64,000 nt of DNA, taken from the NCBI GenBank assembly GCA_963169105.1, contig OY720643.1, positions 98,218,848 to 98,282,847 on the forward strand. Direction: 5' to 3'. How positions within the stretch are numbered: position 1 is the stretch's first letter; each line of letters starts with the position of its first letter. The notes beneath the pieces are model-generated. The model did no database searches, was not told the origin of the DNA, and saw nothing but the letters and a program-made list of their open reading frames with translations. Source of the DNA: Ceriagrion tenellum. Taxonomy: Eukaryota > Arthropoda > Insecta > Odonata > Coenagrionidae. The translations under genes were made by a program, and so were the position numbers. This document shows positions 38,469-49,347 of this stretch, one piece after another.

Positions 38469-39642
38469 GGTAGTTAAAACCAATTGCTTTGTCTTTATTT
38501 GTTGTGTATTTGGAATTTCTATCGCAATTCCGGTATTGGCAACCACGTCTACTCATTCAAAAAAACTGACAAATTACAGAAACATTTGCTATGATGGTGA
38601 TGTTTTGCTTGATCTCCTCCTCTCTCCTTTCTTCCCCCCCCCCTCCGCCTCCTTTCAAAATTCTTGAAGCTGTAAATAGAATCTTGGAGAGTAGTAGAGA
38701 AACTGTTACTTTAACGCATATTAAATAATTTTTTAGTATCCTGGCGATAGTATTCTGTCCTTGTTAAGCGCGAACGATACTCTTATTCAGGTGCATAGTA
38801 TTGAAGAATTTTTCACTATAAATCTTTGGAACAACGCTACAGCTTTCTGATACCTCAGTGAAAAAGTAATTTTCTTTGAAAGGAAATGACCTAGAAAATT
38901 ATGGCAAGTCGTAAGGAAAATGGGGAAGAGTGCAGATAAGAGGATAGGTTTTTTTTCGCCGCGGTTGTGTTTTAATTTCATGGCGTCACCCTTTCCCCAT
39001 TCCTTTTCTCCAAGCACGTTTCTCATAAACGTCTTTTCCGTGGAGAGGAGTTAAGAAATGGCCTTAGCGAGGTTTCACTTCTCCCCCCCACCCATTCCGT
39101 GTTTGCGGAAGGTTTGACGAAGAGCCTTCGTGTGAAGTTTTTCTTCTTTTTCTCGTTGGCTTTTCAGTTTCTTTTTTCTCTTAAGATTGAATTTATCCCC
39201 CAATTTCGTTCCATCAAGAAACATGGCGTTCCTCCGCACCACTCCGTGATGTCTCTCATTGGCTGCAGGGAAATTACGAACGGTGGTGAACAGCATGTTT
39301 GGATTATCCTTAAAGTGTACATCCAAACTTTGAAGAATTTCATGCAAAGCCATCTCGGCGTTCCTTTTTTGGGTGTGCATTGCCAAAAAAGCTTAATGGT
39401 CGACGTTAGGCTGAGGAAACTGGCTTCGATTTTTATGATTTCATACGCTCTCCCTATCCTTCAAAACCTCCTCTGCTTCTGCCCCATTCACGTGTGTGTG
39501 TGTATTTATTGTATCTTTTTGTACTATTTGTGAGATTATTAGATACGTGCCTATCACGCCGTTTACTTCAAGATTAGGGCACAGTCGGAAGGTTAAATTC
39601 TCGTTCACCGGTCTGTAGAGCTTACGATGCGTTCAGGTACAG
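38469..39642. other. Spacer between two LINE copies, no gene supported
   Basis: There are two opposed open frames at 39075-39533 (144 codons plus, 103 codons minus). The minus frame has a mixed, protein-like composition (for example MALHEILQSLDVHF), but neither shows a domain I know. A poly-C run lies near 38635 and a short GT run near 39492. Confidence 0.4.
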
Positions 39643-40305
39643 CTAAAATTCTTGGAACTACCTTAACTCCTGATCTATCGTGGGGAACTTATACACAAAT
39701 CATATGCGGAACAGCTTTAAAGAAACTAGAATTTGTTAGCCGTATAATAGGAAGGTCCTCGGTGGAAAAAGTAAAAGAGAGATACTACTACCTTGGTTAG
39801 GCTACACCTCGAATACGCCCCGAGAATTTGGGACCCTAGTCATGAAGATTCAATCAAAAAAATTGATAATATCAAAACAATTGCATTCTTCGTTAAAACT
39901 GCTACGAGCGAGCATATAATATTTCACAACTTTTAGGGAGACTAAGGTGGGAGCCCCTAAAGACTCGGAGGCTACACGCTAGGCTTAGGTTGCTTGGGAA
40001 ATTCAGAACTGATATGTTTAAGAGCGACACACAGAATATCATCTTGACGCCTCACTACATCTTTAGGTCTGACAGAAGCAATAAAATGAGACATTGATAC
40101 ATTGCCGAACATATAGGCACAAAAACTCACTCTTTCCGTGCACAATATGTGACCACAATAAAACTTATCTCCATTATATACACTCATAATACACACATCA
40201 CTATTTCTCCTCTCAAAACCGTATCTCTTTAATCTTAACACGGCTTGTGTCTTAGCACCCCCTGCCACTCGCCCATGCGGCGGCTCGCAGGGTAGTATGT
40301 AATTA
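39643..40305 (+). mobile_element. LINE family B copy 2, 3' half of RT and 3' UTR
   Basis: This plus-strand relic begins at KILGTTLTPDLSWGT (from about 39646), the thumb-side element seen in CR1/L2/Jockey-group reverse transcriptases. It continues in another frame with TLVRLHLEYAPRIWDP (39790-39837), a hallmark of the same region. Several frameshifts and stops follow. The last 290 bases match copies 1 and 3 and end at the GGCGGCTCGCAGGG segment, followed by an A-rich tail. It is inactive. The opposed 135-codon minus frame at 39972-40379 is a shadow of this relic. Confidence 0.9.
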
Positions 40306-42979
40306 AAATAAAATTTGCTCCATAGTACCTTATCTATCTCCACCACTTTTGCATCAGATACCCTAGTACATTGATTCATGCACGCCCTTATGATATGATC
40401 ATAATTAAAACTCCTCTTTAGTCTCTTCTACGACATTCATGTATGACTTTCTGTCTACCCTTTCTCTTTCGACATGCGCGCCACTTAAATCTATCCGTTC
40501 TGTCAATGTGGCCAACCCCACTAAATCTTTTCTGCTAATACCTACTGCCATTAACGAAGATCTTTCTTTTAACATGCATTCATTATCGGTTGATTGATAC
40601 TCCACATTATGTCATCACACTTGCATTGCTAATCCTATCCCTTCTGCATTTTCCCGCAATCAGTTCGCGGATAACACATACTCTATGAATTTAGCCTGCG
40701 CTCATGTTTGTACTTTCATACCCCAGTTCCATTTGTTTTTTTCAATTTCTATAAATGTTTTTCGTAGTTTAAGCAATTTTGAAGAAGTCGTTTTCACGTA
40801 TGTAGGTACTATATTAATGATCTATTTTCGTGAGAGATTGGATTTCTTATACTTCCTGATGCAGATGCAGATGGATATTCAATTCATGAAACAAGTGTTG
40901 TAGCTTGTAGTGTAGCTTTGTTTTAGTGAATAAAAGGACTGAATGGTAAAAAGTTTCTTACTTTGATTACTGTTTTAATAATTCTCATGTCAATTTATTC
41001 TGTGTAATGACTGTACCTGTAAGGCTGTTGGTTATGCACATCAATATCTTTCCCTAAGTGTGTTTTGATCTTCATGGTGACGATGGATCAGGTTACTCGT
41101 AGGTTCTCAATCTCACATTACGTAATAAGCGACCTGTCAGCCTATATTTCATGAGGCAGGGACATATTTTGTAGTTTTGAGGATACCAATTTTACTTATA
41201 TTGATTAAAAGTCATGTGTTTATTGATCGTGAGTCATTTAGATTGCAAATTGCCCATTCTCTACTGCCTGGTACGTTAATTATTTAGTAACCCATGAGTA
41301 AATGGGGCATCTTTATTACTAAGTCGTTAAACAAATTGACCTACGTAAATCCTTATGTCATGCTTATAAATCTATGATGAATATCGCGCATAAAATTCAA
41401 AATTCGTATCATTATAGTAGAATGAAATTATATCTCTAATTCAAATCATAGCTCAGACGATCATTCTCTCCAGCTCTCTTCGATTGTCGTTTGAAAGAGA
41501 TGCGAGTCCTTCAAAGAACCGTAATCCCCCATGTACGAGTACATCTTTCCTTATATGAATTAATTTCTCTCTCGGTGTATATTGTTGAAATTTCCTCTGA
41601 CCTGACGAGTGAATTAACTTACAGTATCGCTGAATTTCCTCATATGAGAGACGTCTTCCAGGTTCTCTTCTGAGCGTGCATATACTGGACGAGGACGGAA
41701 TGCTTCGCTGGAGATTTATTATACTCCCTCACATCCGAAGTATACGAAGCCATATTTGGTTGCTTCTCTCAATTTGGTGCCAAATTCTATATAACTTGGA
41801 ATTTTGAAAATACGTTTCTGAAAGGCGTGCAACCCGCTTCCACATGGAAGATTATTTTACAATATTTTCGTCTCCGTAGCTTCTCTAATGATTCATGGCC
41901 TACAGTAACTTCTCTAATAGTTCTCAAGAAAACGGCATTGAATAATTCGGACCTGAAGAATTAGCCCGGGATGCTTGTGAAGTATATCTTTCACCAAGTT
42001 GTACTAGGGCAACGTATTATCCACCTGATTGTGTAGAAGAGATCAATCTAATCCAAGCCACTACTTCCTTATGCCATTACTTTTTAAAAGCTCTTCGAAG
42101 TGTTTAAATAATTTAACGATAATCTCTTTAAATTATGTTATAACTTTTACTATTTTATGAATAAAAACGAAATAATTTGAGAGTATGGGTTCCCCAGAAG
42201 TGAAAATCTCTTTTGTGGTTACTGTCGGGATTAGCTTAACGGGACAGACACCGATACTAATAAAATCTTGTCATTTATATTTGTTGTATTGTGATTTTTA
42301 ATTTTTTGTGTATCCGTATTGAAAAGGAAAATATAATCCTCTGTAAATGTGACGGTGACCAAGTGTGTAAACGTAATTCCTTGTGGCCTAGTGGTATTGA
42401 CTTATCGTATATGTATGCGTATGTATGTATGAGCGTAATTCTTAGACCTAGTGTAATCGACTTAGCATCTTTACCTTACATAGAAAGTTTATAGTTATCA
42501 ACTTTTTTATGAAACTTAACTTTCTATGACTCATGAATTTGACTTACAAATTATATCTAAGACTTTTCGTCGGCTATATCATTTGTTAGCGGGCCGAATA
42601 ATTTTGACCCCAAGTGTAGGTTTGATTGCCAAAAAATGTCGTTCTCCACCCTTGGTATTTTGAAATCCCTACCTAATATCATAGAATAAGTTAAATAAAA
42701 AGATTTAGATTTGGTCTTAGTGGTTATAGAACACTTACTCAACTATGTACTACTTGATTTCATCAATAAAGAAGGGCCTAAATGACAGGATATAAAGTTT
42801 TTTAAAGGGAGAATGTGTTACCGTTTCGTGATGACTGTGTCCTTTTCTAGTTAATTCGGAGAACTCTTCCATAAGCAAGGTATTACCCAAAAGAAAGGGG
42901 TGAATTGTTGTCGGTATTCAAAAACTATATTTATTTGAAACGTGCACCACTTATTCTATCTTTTAACTACAAAACATAG
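40306..42979. other. No gene recognised
   Basis: AT-rich sequence with short frames only, none with a recognisable domain. Confidence 0.45.
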
Positions 42980-43540
42980 GTAGAGCAATTCTGTAATAGC
43001 TTTTTCTACCTTGTGAAGTTGCCCGCATCCTCATATCCATGGAGATCTGGCAAAAACTGCTTTCCGGAGCACGTTTTGCAAATGGCCATTAGTACATATC
43101 CCCCATCCTCTTATCTTAAAGGGGATTGGAACGAGCGTGTCTGCGAGCGCTCACGGACCAAAACGCTGCTTTTGCCGTCGGGGCAGTTTGCGCTCTGCGT
43201 GAAGATGTCTTATTACACGTCCACTTAATCTCCTCCCATTCCCGACGGTGAGGCGACCACTCGGCCGTCATCTCTGCTCCCCAGAACCTTATCCCCCCAA
43301 AATCCCTGCGAAAACAGGCGCTCCCGGTAATGGCCCCTAATGACCCCATGCACCGAAATGATTAAAGCGTGTAATCTCCACCCGATCCCAATAATAATTC
43401 CATCCATCGCGTTGCTCCTCAGCCTACCATAATCTCCTGCTCGTTGGGAGGAGAGCCGTAGCATTTTTATTTTGTTTTATCGCTCTTATGCGCGAGCGAA
43501 TGCTGGAAGGAATGCTGTGTGTAGTGTCTGGAGCGTGTCG
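42980..43540. other. GC-rich block, possible exon or regulatory element
   Basis: This is one of the sharpest composition changes in the window. Overlapping minus-strand frames (43116-43349, 43225-43464) and a plus frame (43013-43228) are open but show no domain. TAAT-type motifs sit close together in GC-rich context (GGTAATGGCCCC, CCTAATGACCCC, AATGATTAAAG near 43325-43370), as is common in developmental enhancers. The evidence is composition and motif only. Confidence 0.2.
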
Positions 43541-43755
43541 AGAAATGAGTTTTTGCATTAGAACTGAAAAGTTTAAAAATACCATCTTCACTGTATGGAG
43601 GTGATAATTGAGTATGCCAGGGTATTTATGATAAACTGCTAAATAAACATAGTATGAGTTATGTGACAATTATTCTGTTTTCTATTTCTACTTCTCTGTT
43701 GTATCCAACTTGAAAATTTTGGAGGTTTTTGGTTAAATATATGCACTAATGCTTG

Positions 43756-43902
43756 TCGACGTTTCACACCATGATGACTGTTTTTTCTTGGCTTAATATG
43801 ACATTATGTGTTAATTAATTTTGTTTTTGGTTTATTTTTGGTCATTCCCGCCCCTTGAATGACCTGAGGAAGGATTGAAAGTAATCTCAAAAGTCAGCCA
43901 CA
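43756..43902. repeat. Opposed pair of hammerhead-like motifs, degenerate
   Basis: On the plus strand CCTGAGGAAGGATTGAAAG, AATCTC and AAAAGTCAGCC (about 43867-43902) fit CUGANGA, a stem II of AGGATT/AATCT, a decayed GAAAC box and GTC. On the minus strand TGTGAAACGTCGACAAG (about 43756-43772) keeps GAAACGTC but no clear CUGANGA. The two face each other across about 95 bases, as in the other foldbacks, but pairing between the arms is weak. This is likely an older member of the class. Confidence 0.5.
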
Positions 43903-43974
43903 TTAATACATATTAATATTTGACCGACAATCTCCTAAAAACTCAAGGAAGATTTATTAGAGAATGGTTAGCAG

Positions 43975-44125
43975 GAAAATTGGGATGGATGTAGTTTGGG
44001 TTTGAAATGAGTGGGTAATGAAAGAATCTGGATAGGATGCTTTGTTAATGGATGTCGTTAAATGAAAAAGAGGGCTTCGTTGGTTTCGGGCCATGCTTAT
44101 AGAAAGGATGAAAGTCGAATAACTA
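43975..44125 (+). mobile_element. LINE family A copy 2, C-terminal fragment
   Basis: About 150 bases align with 10755-10870 of copy 1: GAGTGGGTAATGAAAGAAT, a GATGTCGTTAAATGAA-like middle, GCTTCGTTGGTTT, and a GAAAGGATGAAAGTCG-like end corresponding to the VERMDDD part. It codes for the region between YGSETW and GRGRP in the RT C-terminal part. Short, stop-containing and inactive. The 73-codon minus frame across it is a shadow. Confidence 0.7.
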
Positions 44126-44925
44126 AACAGATACCTACCTGATAATGCTACGGCCGATAATGCTTCCGCAGACGCCAACTCGCTCTTATACTTCGATTCT
44201 GCTTTACTATTTAAGCAGATCTGTTTATGCCGGCCGATGGAATAAGGATTGATATTTAAAATAAGTTTTTCAAATTATCGCTTGCTGCATTCGGAATAAT
44301 TATTTCGACCCCTCCCCCCACAAAGACAACGTATTTTTTTTAAAATCAGGTGATCGCCATGACACGTACGGCGTTATAGTTTTTAAAATCTTCCCATTTA
44401 TTCGACTTGGAAATCCTTTACCTCCAAGTATTACCCTCTTATTGTTGTATATTGTGTGTGTAATATAACGTCAAAAATAACATCCTCGTGAGCCCATGCA
44501 ATGTATTTCCAGTATGCCATCAGTGGTGCTGTTGTCCGGGGCGGAGAGTGAAGGGGAAGTCGAAGATCTCTATTATACTGCGGCAAAAGTCAGAACTAAA
44601 AGGGTAATTTAGGCATATTTATACAGGTCCCTAAACTGTATTAAGAAAAGGAAGATGTGTTAGAAGCAATTTATGGAAAACAGGATAAAATGTAGAAAAA
44701 TGTCGAAGCCAGTTTTTGAGCCCCAACGCCGAGAACGAACGTTTTTTGGCGATAAGTAAAATACTTGGAATACCAATGATGCAAGAATTGTATTTTTAAC
44801 TTTTGGTCTTTAACAATGCATGGTTATGATTTGGCGTACGGCATAGAGTTAGAAGTAGAAGCAAAAATCGTATGAAACTATTTAACTTTAGTGCGGTATG
44901 AAACTTTAACATAAAGTGTATAAAG
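44126..44925. other. No gene recognised
   Basis: Spacer between LINE fragments. Nothing supportable seen. Confidence 0.45.
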
Positions 44926-45675
44926 TAAAATATCTTGGACTTAAATTAACTTCTGATATATCGTGGGGAACACAGATATGTAACCTATGTGGCAGAATAT
45001 TAAAATAGCAAGGTTCTGCTAGGCGTCTAATAGGAAGGTCTCGGATGAAAAGTAAAAGAGACATGCTACTTCGCCCTGGTTAGGCCACACCTCAAATACG
45101 CCGCGAGCATTTGGGACGTGGTCATAAAGATTCAACAAAAAAAAAAATTAATTACAAAGAAAAGCAATACGCTTTGTGAAAAACTGCCACGAGCGAGCAT
45201 ATAGTATCTCACAACTTTTAGAGGAATTAAGGTGGGAGCCCATAGAGACACGGACGCTACACGCCAGGCTTAGGTTGCTCGAGAAATTCAGAACTGATGT
45301 GTTTAAGAGCGACACAGAGAATATTATCGCGACGTTTCACTACATCTCTAGATCTGATAGAAGCGATAAAATAAGAGAGATACATTACCGAACATATAGC
45401 TACAAAACTCTTGCTGTCCGTTCACAATAAGCAACCACAATAAAAACTGAGCTCCACTTAAAAAAATAAAATAAACTTTGAAAACCTGATGATAGGCTTA
45501 GTAGCATATTGGGATTCCAGGGACATACGGGCCAACAGAATCGCCCGGAAAACAAACAAACAAATACACTCCCATAGTGCAAGTCACTTTTTCACCTTCT
45601 AAACCGTACATATTTCACGGCTTGTGTCCTAACACCTCTTGCCACAAGCCCATGCGTCGGTTCGATAGAATATAT
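44926..45675 (+). mobile_element. LINE family B copy 3 with an internal insertion
   Basis: This aligns with copy 2 from TAAAATATCTTGGACTTAA through CGTGGGGAACACAG, AATAGGAAGGTC, GGTTAGGCCACACCTC and GTTTAAGAGCGACACAGA, and on to the 3' part near CCATGCGTCGGTTCG. Stops and frame changes break the first half; the last part stays open (45176-45430). Between about 45459 and 45564 it has roughly 105 bases that copies 1 and 2 lack, starting in an A-rich run. It is inactive. Confidence 0.88.
45176..45430 (+). pseudogene. LINE reverse transcriptase C-terminus, partial
   Basis: Eighty-five codons are open. They read ...YSISQLLEELRWEPIETR, then a HARLRLLEKFRTD helix, then HYISRSDRSDKIREIHYRT. The pattern L-x-W-E-P-(L/I)-E-x-R...ARL, followed by ISRSD and a basic segment, is the extreme C-terminal region of CR1/L2/Jockey-group reverse transcriptases, beyond the catalytic palm. 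The ATG at 45176 is internal to the old frame and not a true start. The fragment has no catalytic residues. Confidence 0.85.
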
Positions 45676-48600
45676 GTAAAACACCGTTTTAACCATTTTA
45701 AACGTTTTTTGTGCGTAGAAGAATATCTGCCCGTATCCCACATAATTACTTCGAAATATATGTCAAGTGACTCAAGGCTACGTGTGCAAATAGCATTAAA
45801 TTGCCAACAATCCAAATCGGTAACATGCAATTTTCCAGTTTTATATACGCAACACTAATGGGTAAACGTATGCAAATTTTCCCGCAATTCTGTGCATAAA
45901 CGAAAATCGCTCCGACCTGAATGTAGGAAATTTCTTCGCTCCAGCAGGTCCGTAGGTGTTTCCGCGAGAAGACGCGTGGTGTCGCGCGCGTCAGGAGTTG
46001 CGCCTGGTCCGACATTACTTTCTCGGAAACTTTATTTCCGAAATTTTTAAGGAGCGGTGGTTTAAGGAGGTCGTCAGTGAAAGTCGTTTGGTCGTGTCTT
46101 TGAGGTTAAGTGGAGGACTTGTCCCTGGTGAGGAGAGAGACAGAAAGGGAGAGTAGGGGAAGTTTTTAAGGGTGAGAAGAGTTAAAAAAAAGTGTGGGAT
46201 GGAATAAAAAGAAGCAAGGAGAGGTTGGCGACGCGATAGACTTTTATAAGAGCCGAGGCGGCTTGGGGTCGATAGCGAGGGAAGGTGGGTGGACCGAAGT
46301 ATTTTCTTTACTGTGTCTCAGTGTCGTGTTGGTCATTAGAGACCCTGCTTTGAATGAAAGCGTAGCTTGAGCTATTGAGTTTATTTTACATCGTTTTAAT
46401 TTTACCTTTTTAAAGGAGCACGACCTTGAGGTCGAGTAAAAGAGATTCTACCGCAGCTGTGTGTTACCCTTCTTACTCGACATATATTTGAAAGGTTGTT
46501 GTTGAACCTAATACCGCCATATACTCCAATACCGCCTCAAGCGGAAGGCTCAGTCGTATTCTGTGAATGAAATAAAATCTTAAAGCCTTAGCTTAGTAGA
46601 TGGTTGTAGGAGAAATAACCCGAATTTTTTATCTTCCAAGGTTTATAATAGATTCTTAAGGACAACTTTAAGTTCAACTTTTCTTTACGTGACGATGAAA
46701 AGGGCTGTGAGTGAGTTGCTGCTTGCGAAACCTGATAGCTGTGAATTATTTGAGCCTGTTAAGATAGCCGGAGGTTAACGACATCTTCACAGGACGATGA
46801 TCTTACCTTATTTATTTTATAAATATCCTCAAATCACAAATAATGTCGATTTAAATGGGTAAGCATAACAAAAAAAAACAGAATGAGCCACATGAGGATA
46901 AATGGCTACCAAAACGGTTACGCAACATCGTCCAACATGTAAAGAGGAAGATGATAATGATTTAATTTTTTTAGATGAATAGGTAAATCTTTGCTGGCGA
47001 TGTTGGATGATAGGGAGATAGAATCGATGCAGTGTGGACGGGAGTTCAGCAGACGGGAGATTCGGAGGCGAATGCTTAATGAGTGATAGCCGGGGGATAT
47101 GCGTAAGGATCGTGCAGTGTCTGCCGATAGGTCGGGTGGGTTTTCTGAAGTTGACGAGTGAAGCTAGCTCAAGGTAGCTCTGATCGAAGTTAGTGTGGTA
47201 TGTAGTTAAATTTTTTCCATTTAAGCCTTTGATTTTGATGATTAGGAATGGAAAGGAAAGGCAGAAAGAATCAGGGGTTATAATGCAAAGTTAAGAGACT
47301 CATTGTCCAACTACTTGGGCAAATAAATGAGAAATAGTGTCAAGAGATTTAATGCTAGTTGAGGCTAACATTGACCATGTTAGTAAGAAATATGAAACAA
47401 TGGGAAGGACAATTATTAGGAAGTAAGACTGCAGTGTTCAGGGATCTCTGATTTCTGAGATTCGTTATAGTAGGCCTAAAAGAGTTACAGATTTACTTTT
47501 AATTGCCTGGATGAAATTTGAGTAATGATGCTTCTGGTCTGTCACTGTGCCCAGATATTTGCGTTGATTTAAATTTACTGTCACGCAGCGCTAGTAGCAG
47601 CCAATCAAAGGAGAGCTTTTTTACAATATAAGCTGGAAGCAGGATCTTGACCGAACGGCCTGGGATGCATATCCTGGGATGAATACAATGCAAATCTATT
47701 GTTTTAAAATAAAATTAAGTCAAGTATAATTTTTTAGTTGTATCTTTATTGATAAACTGATTTGGCCCTATGGTTTTAAAGCTTAAGAATGGGGGGCATA
47801 AAGCTTACGTTGGGTATGGCTTTGTGGACCTCAAGGGAGCGGTGGCTTGTTTGAGAAAAAAGTTTGAGAAACACTGCACAATCGTGTTTTGGGGGTTTGA
47901 GCACTTCTATATTATAATATGATTTTGGCGTTTCAACTCTCGGGTTAATTTTTTACATTACAGCACTAAGCACAATGCTTGACCTAGAGTCCATTACTCC
48001 AAAGAACACTTGACAATATGCCGCACAGTAATAGATATTAACGAAAGTATTATGATTTGATCTGTCATCGGGCATAAAGATAATTGGAGGACCTGATGCT
48101 GGGTTGAGTGACCTTCAAGTGGCCTTGATTGGCCCCTTGTAGTTGTAGTTCTCAATTACCACGGCTATCTCGTTTGCACATTCAATCTTTTAATCTTGTA
48201 AGCCATCATCACTTATTCATACTTGTAACCATATGTGCATCATCATTAATGTGTGTCAGTCGCAATACAACGAGGTGATTCAAAAGGCTTGTTCTGGTGA
48301 ATAAGCCAGTTAGGTGACGTTATCCAAATGACTACTGTCTACTAGAATAATCATTTGGCCCACCTCTAAATTATGTAAAAACATTTTTTTAAATTCTTTT
48401 TCTAAGCCAATAGCTGGTTTGGATTTTCACACAAGACTTAATTTTAGACGTTTGTTTAAATTTTGAGTACAATGGCATGTAGTTGATTTTTCATTACTCA
48501 AATGTTTCGCATTAAACTGATGAAAAACAGATTAAACTCACTTCCTTGGAAGCATTACTTTTTCTATAGGGGGCTAGTTTTATCGCGAAAGTAGCAATCA

Positions 48601-49324
48601 TTTAGCATGGAGTAATTTTCTCCGTGTTTTCCTATTCATACATTTAGCAATTTTTAAGTCGTATTCCCTCGTAGTATGGTTCGTTCGATTCAATGCTGGA
48701 GACATTGTCCTAATAGCATCAGCATAGATGTCCAAAGGGAGTGGCACTTCATTTTTTTAAGTTTTTGATTGATGTAGCTGCAATCGTCAATCCCTACGTT
48801 GAATATTGGCAGAAAGGGAATACATTAAATATTGAATTTTGAGTGCCGACAGCAGTGTCTTTATTCAAATCAAATATCGTTAAAGAGCTGAGAAGGATAA
48901 CAAATTTTGACACACTTCATTATACCTAGAAAAAAGCCCTTCTGAAACAAGGTTTCAATTTCGTTAAAATTAGTTGACATTATTTTAAGAACCAGTATCC
49001 TAAAATAGACGGATTCGACTTTATGACGGTCAGCAGTGGAGTAGTATTTACTCTTTAAATAATAATAATAGTTTCAGAGACAGTGGCCAAAGCACATTTA
49101 TATGTCGATATGGCATGTGCGTGTGTTTCAGCTCTTATTTCTTCACGGTGTGTCATTGCGGGTGCGACGCGTTTTATGCATGCAAGATTTGCATTCCGCT
49201 CCAATTTATTCGTCTGGAAAATCTTTTACCGACAACTCACTATACTACGCACATTAAAAGACTATTGAGAACATCAGCTAGATGAGGGCGCTTACTATGT
49301 TGGTCAAATCTTAGTGCTGTAACG
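45676..49324. other. No gene recognised; GC-rich patch at 45.94-46.33 kb
   Basis: The patch at about 45940-46330 is GC-rich (a GCGCGCG-type run near 45985, TATAAG at 46245). Just downstream, near 46428-46437, the minus strand reads TCAAGGTCG, which matches the monomeric nuclear-receptor (FTZ-F1/ERR type) site. A 33-codon protein-like frame at about 46984-47086 (LDDREIESMQCGREFSRR) has no known homologue that I can recall. None of this amounts to a gene. Confidence 0.4.
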
Positions 49325-49347
49325 TGCGCTCGATTCACTCGAGCGCA
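49325..49347. repeat. Short perfect hairpin
   Basis: TGCGCTCGA and TCGAGCGCA form a nine-pair perfect stem with a five-base loop. No poly-U tract follows and no gene is next to it, so I do not call it a terminator. Function unknown. Confidence 0.75.

Noticed and set aside
39972..40379. 135-codon minus-strand open frame
   Set aside because: It is antisense to LINE family B copy 2 and is explained by it.
45485..45555. CTGATGA and GAAAAC within the insertion in LINE B copy 3 as another hammerhead
   Set aside because: The two boxes are about 60 bases apart with no stem II joining them.
49325..49347. Bacterial-type intrinsic terminator
   Set aside because: No T tract follows the stem and the sequence is eukaryotic in character.
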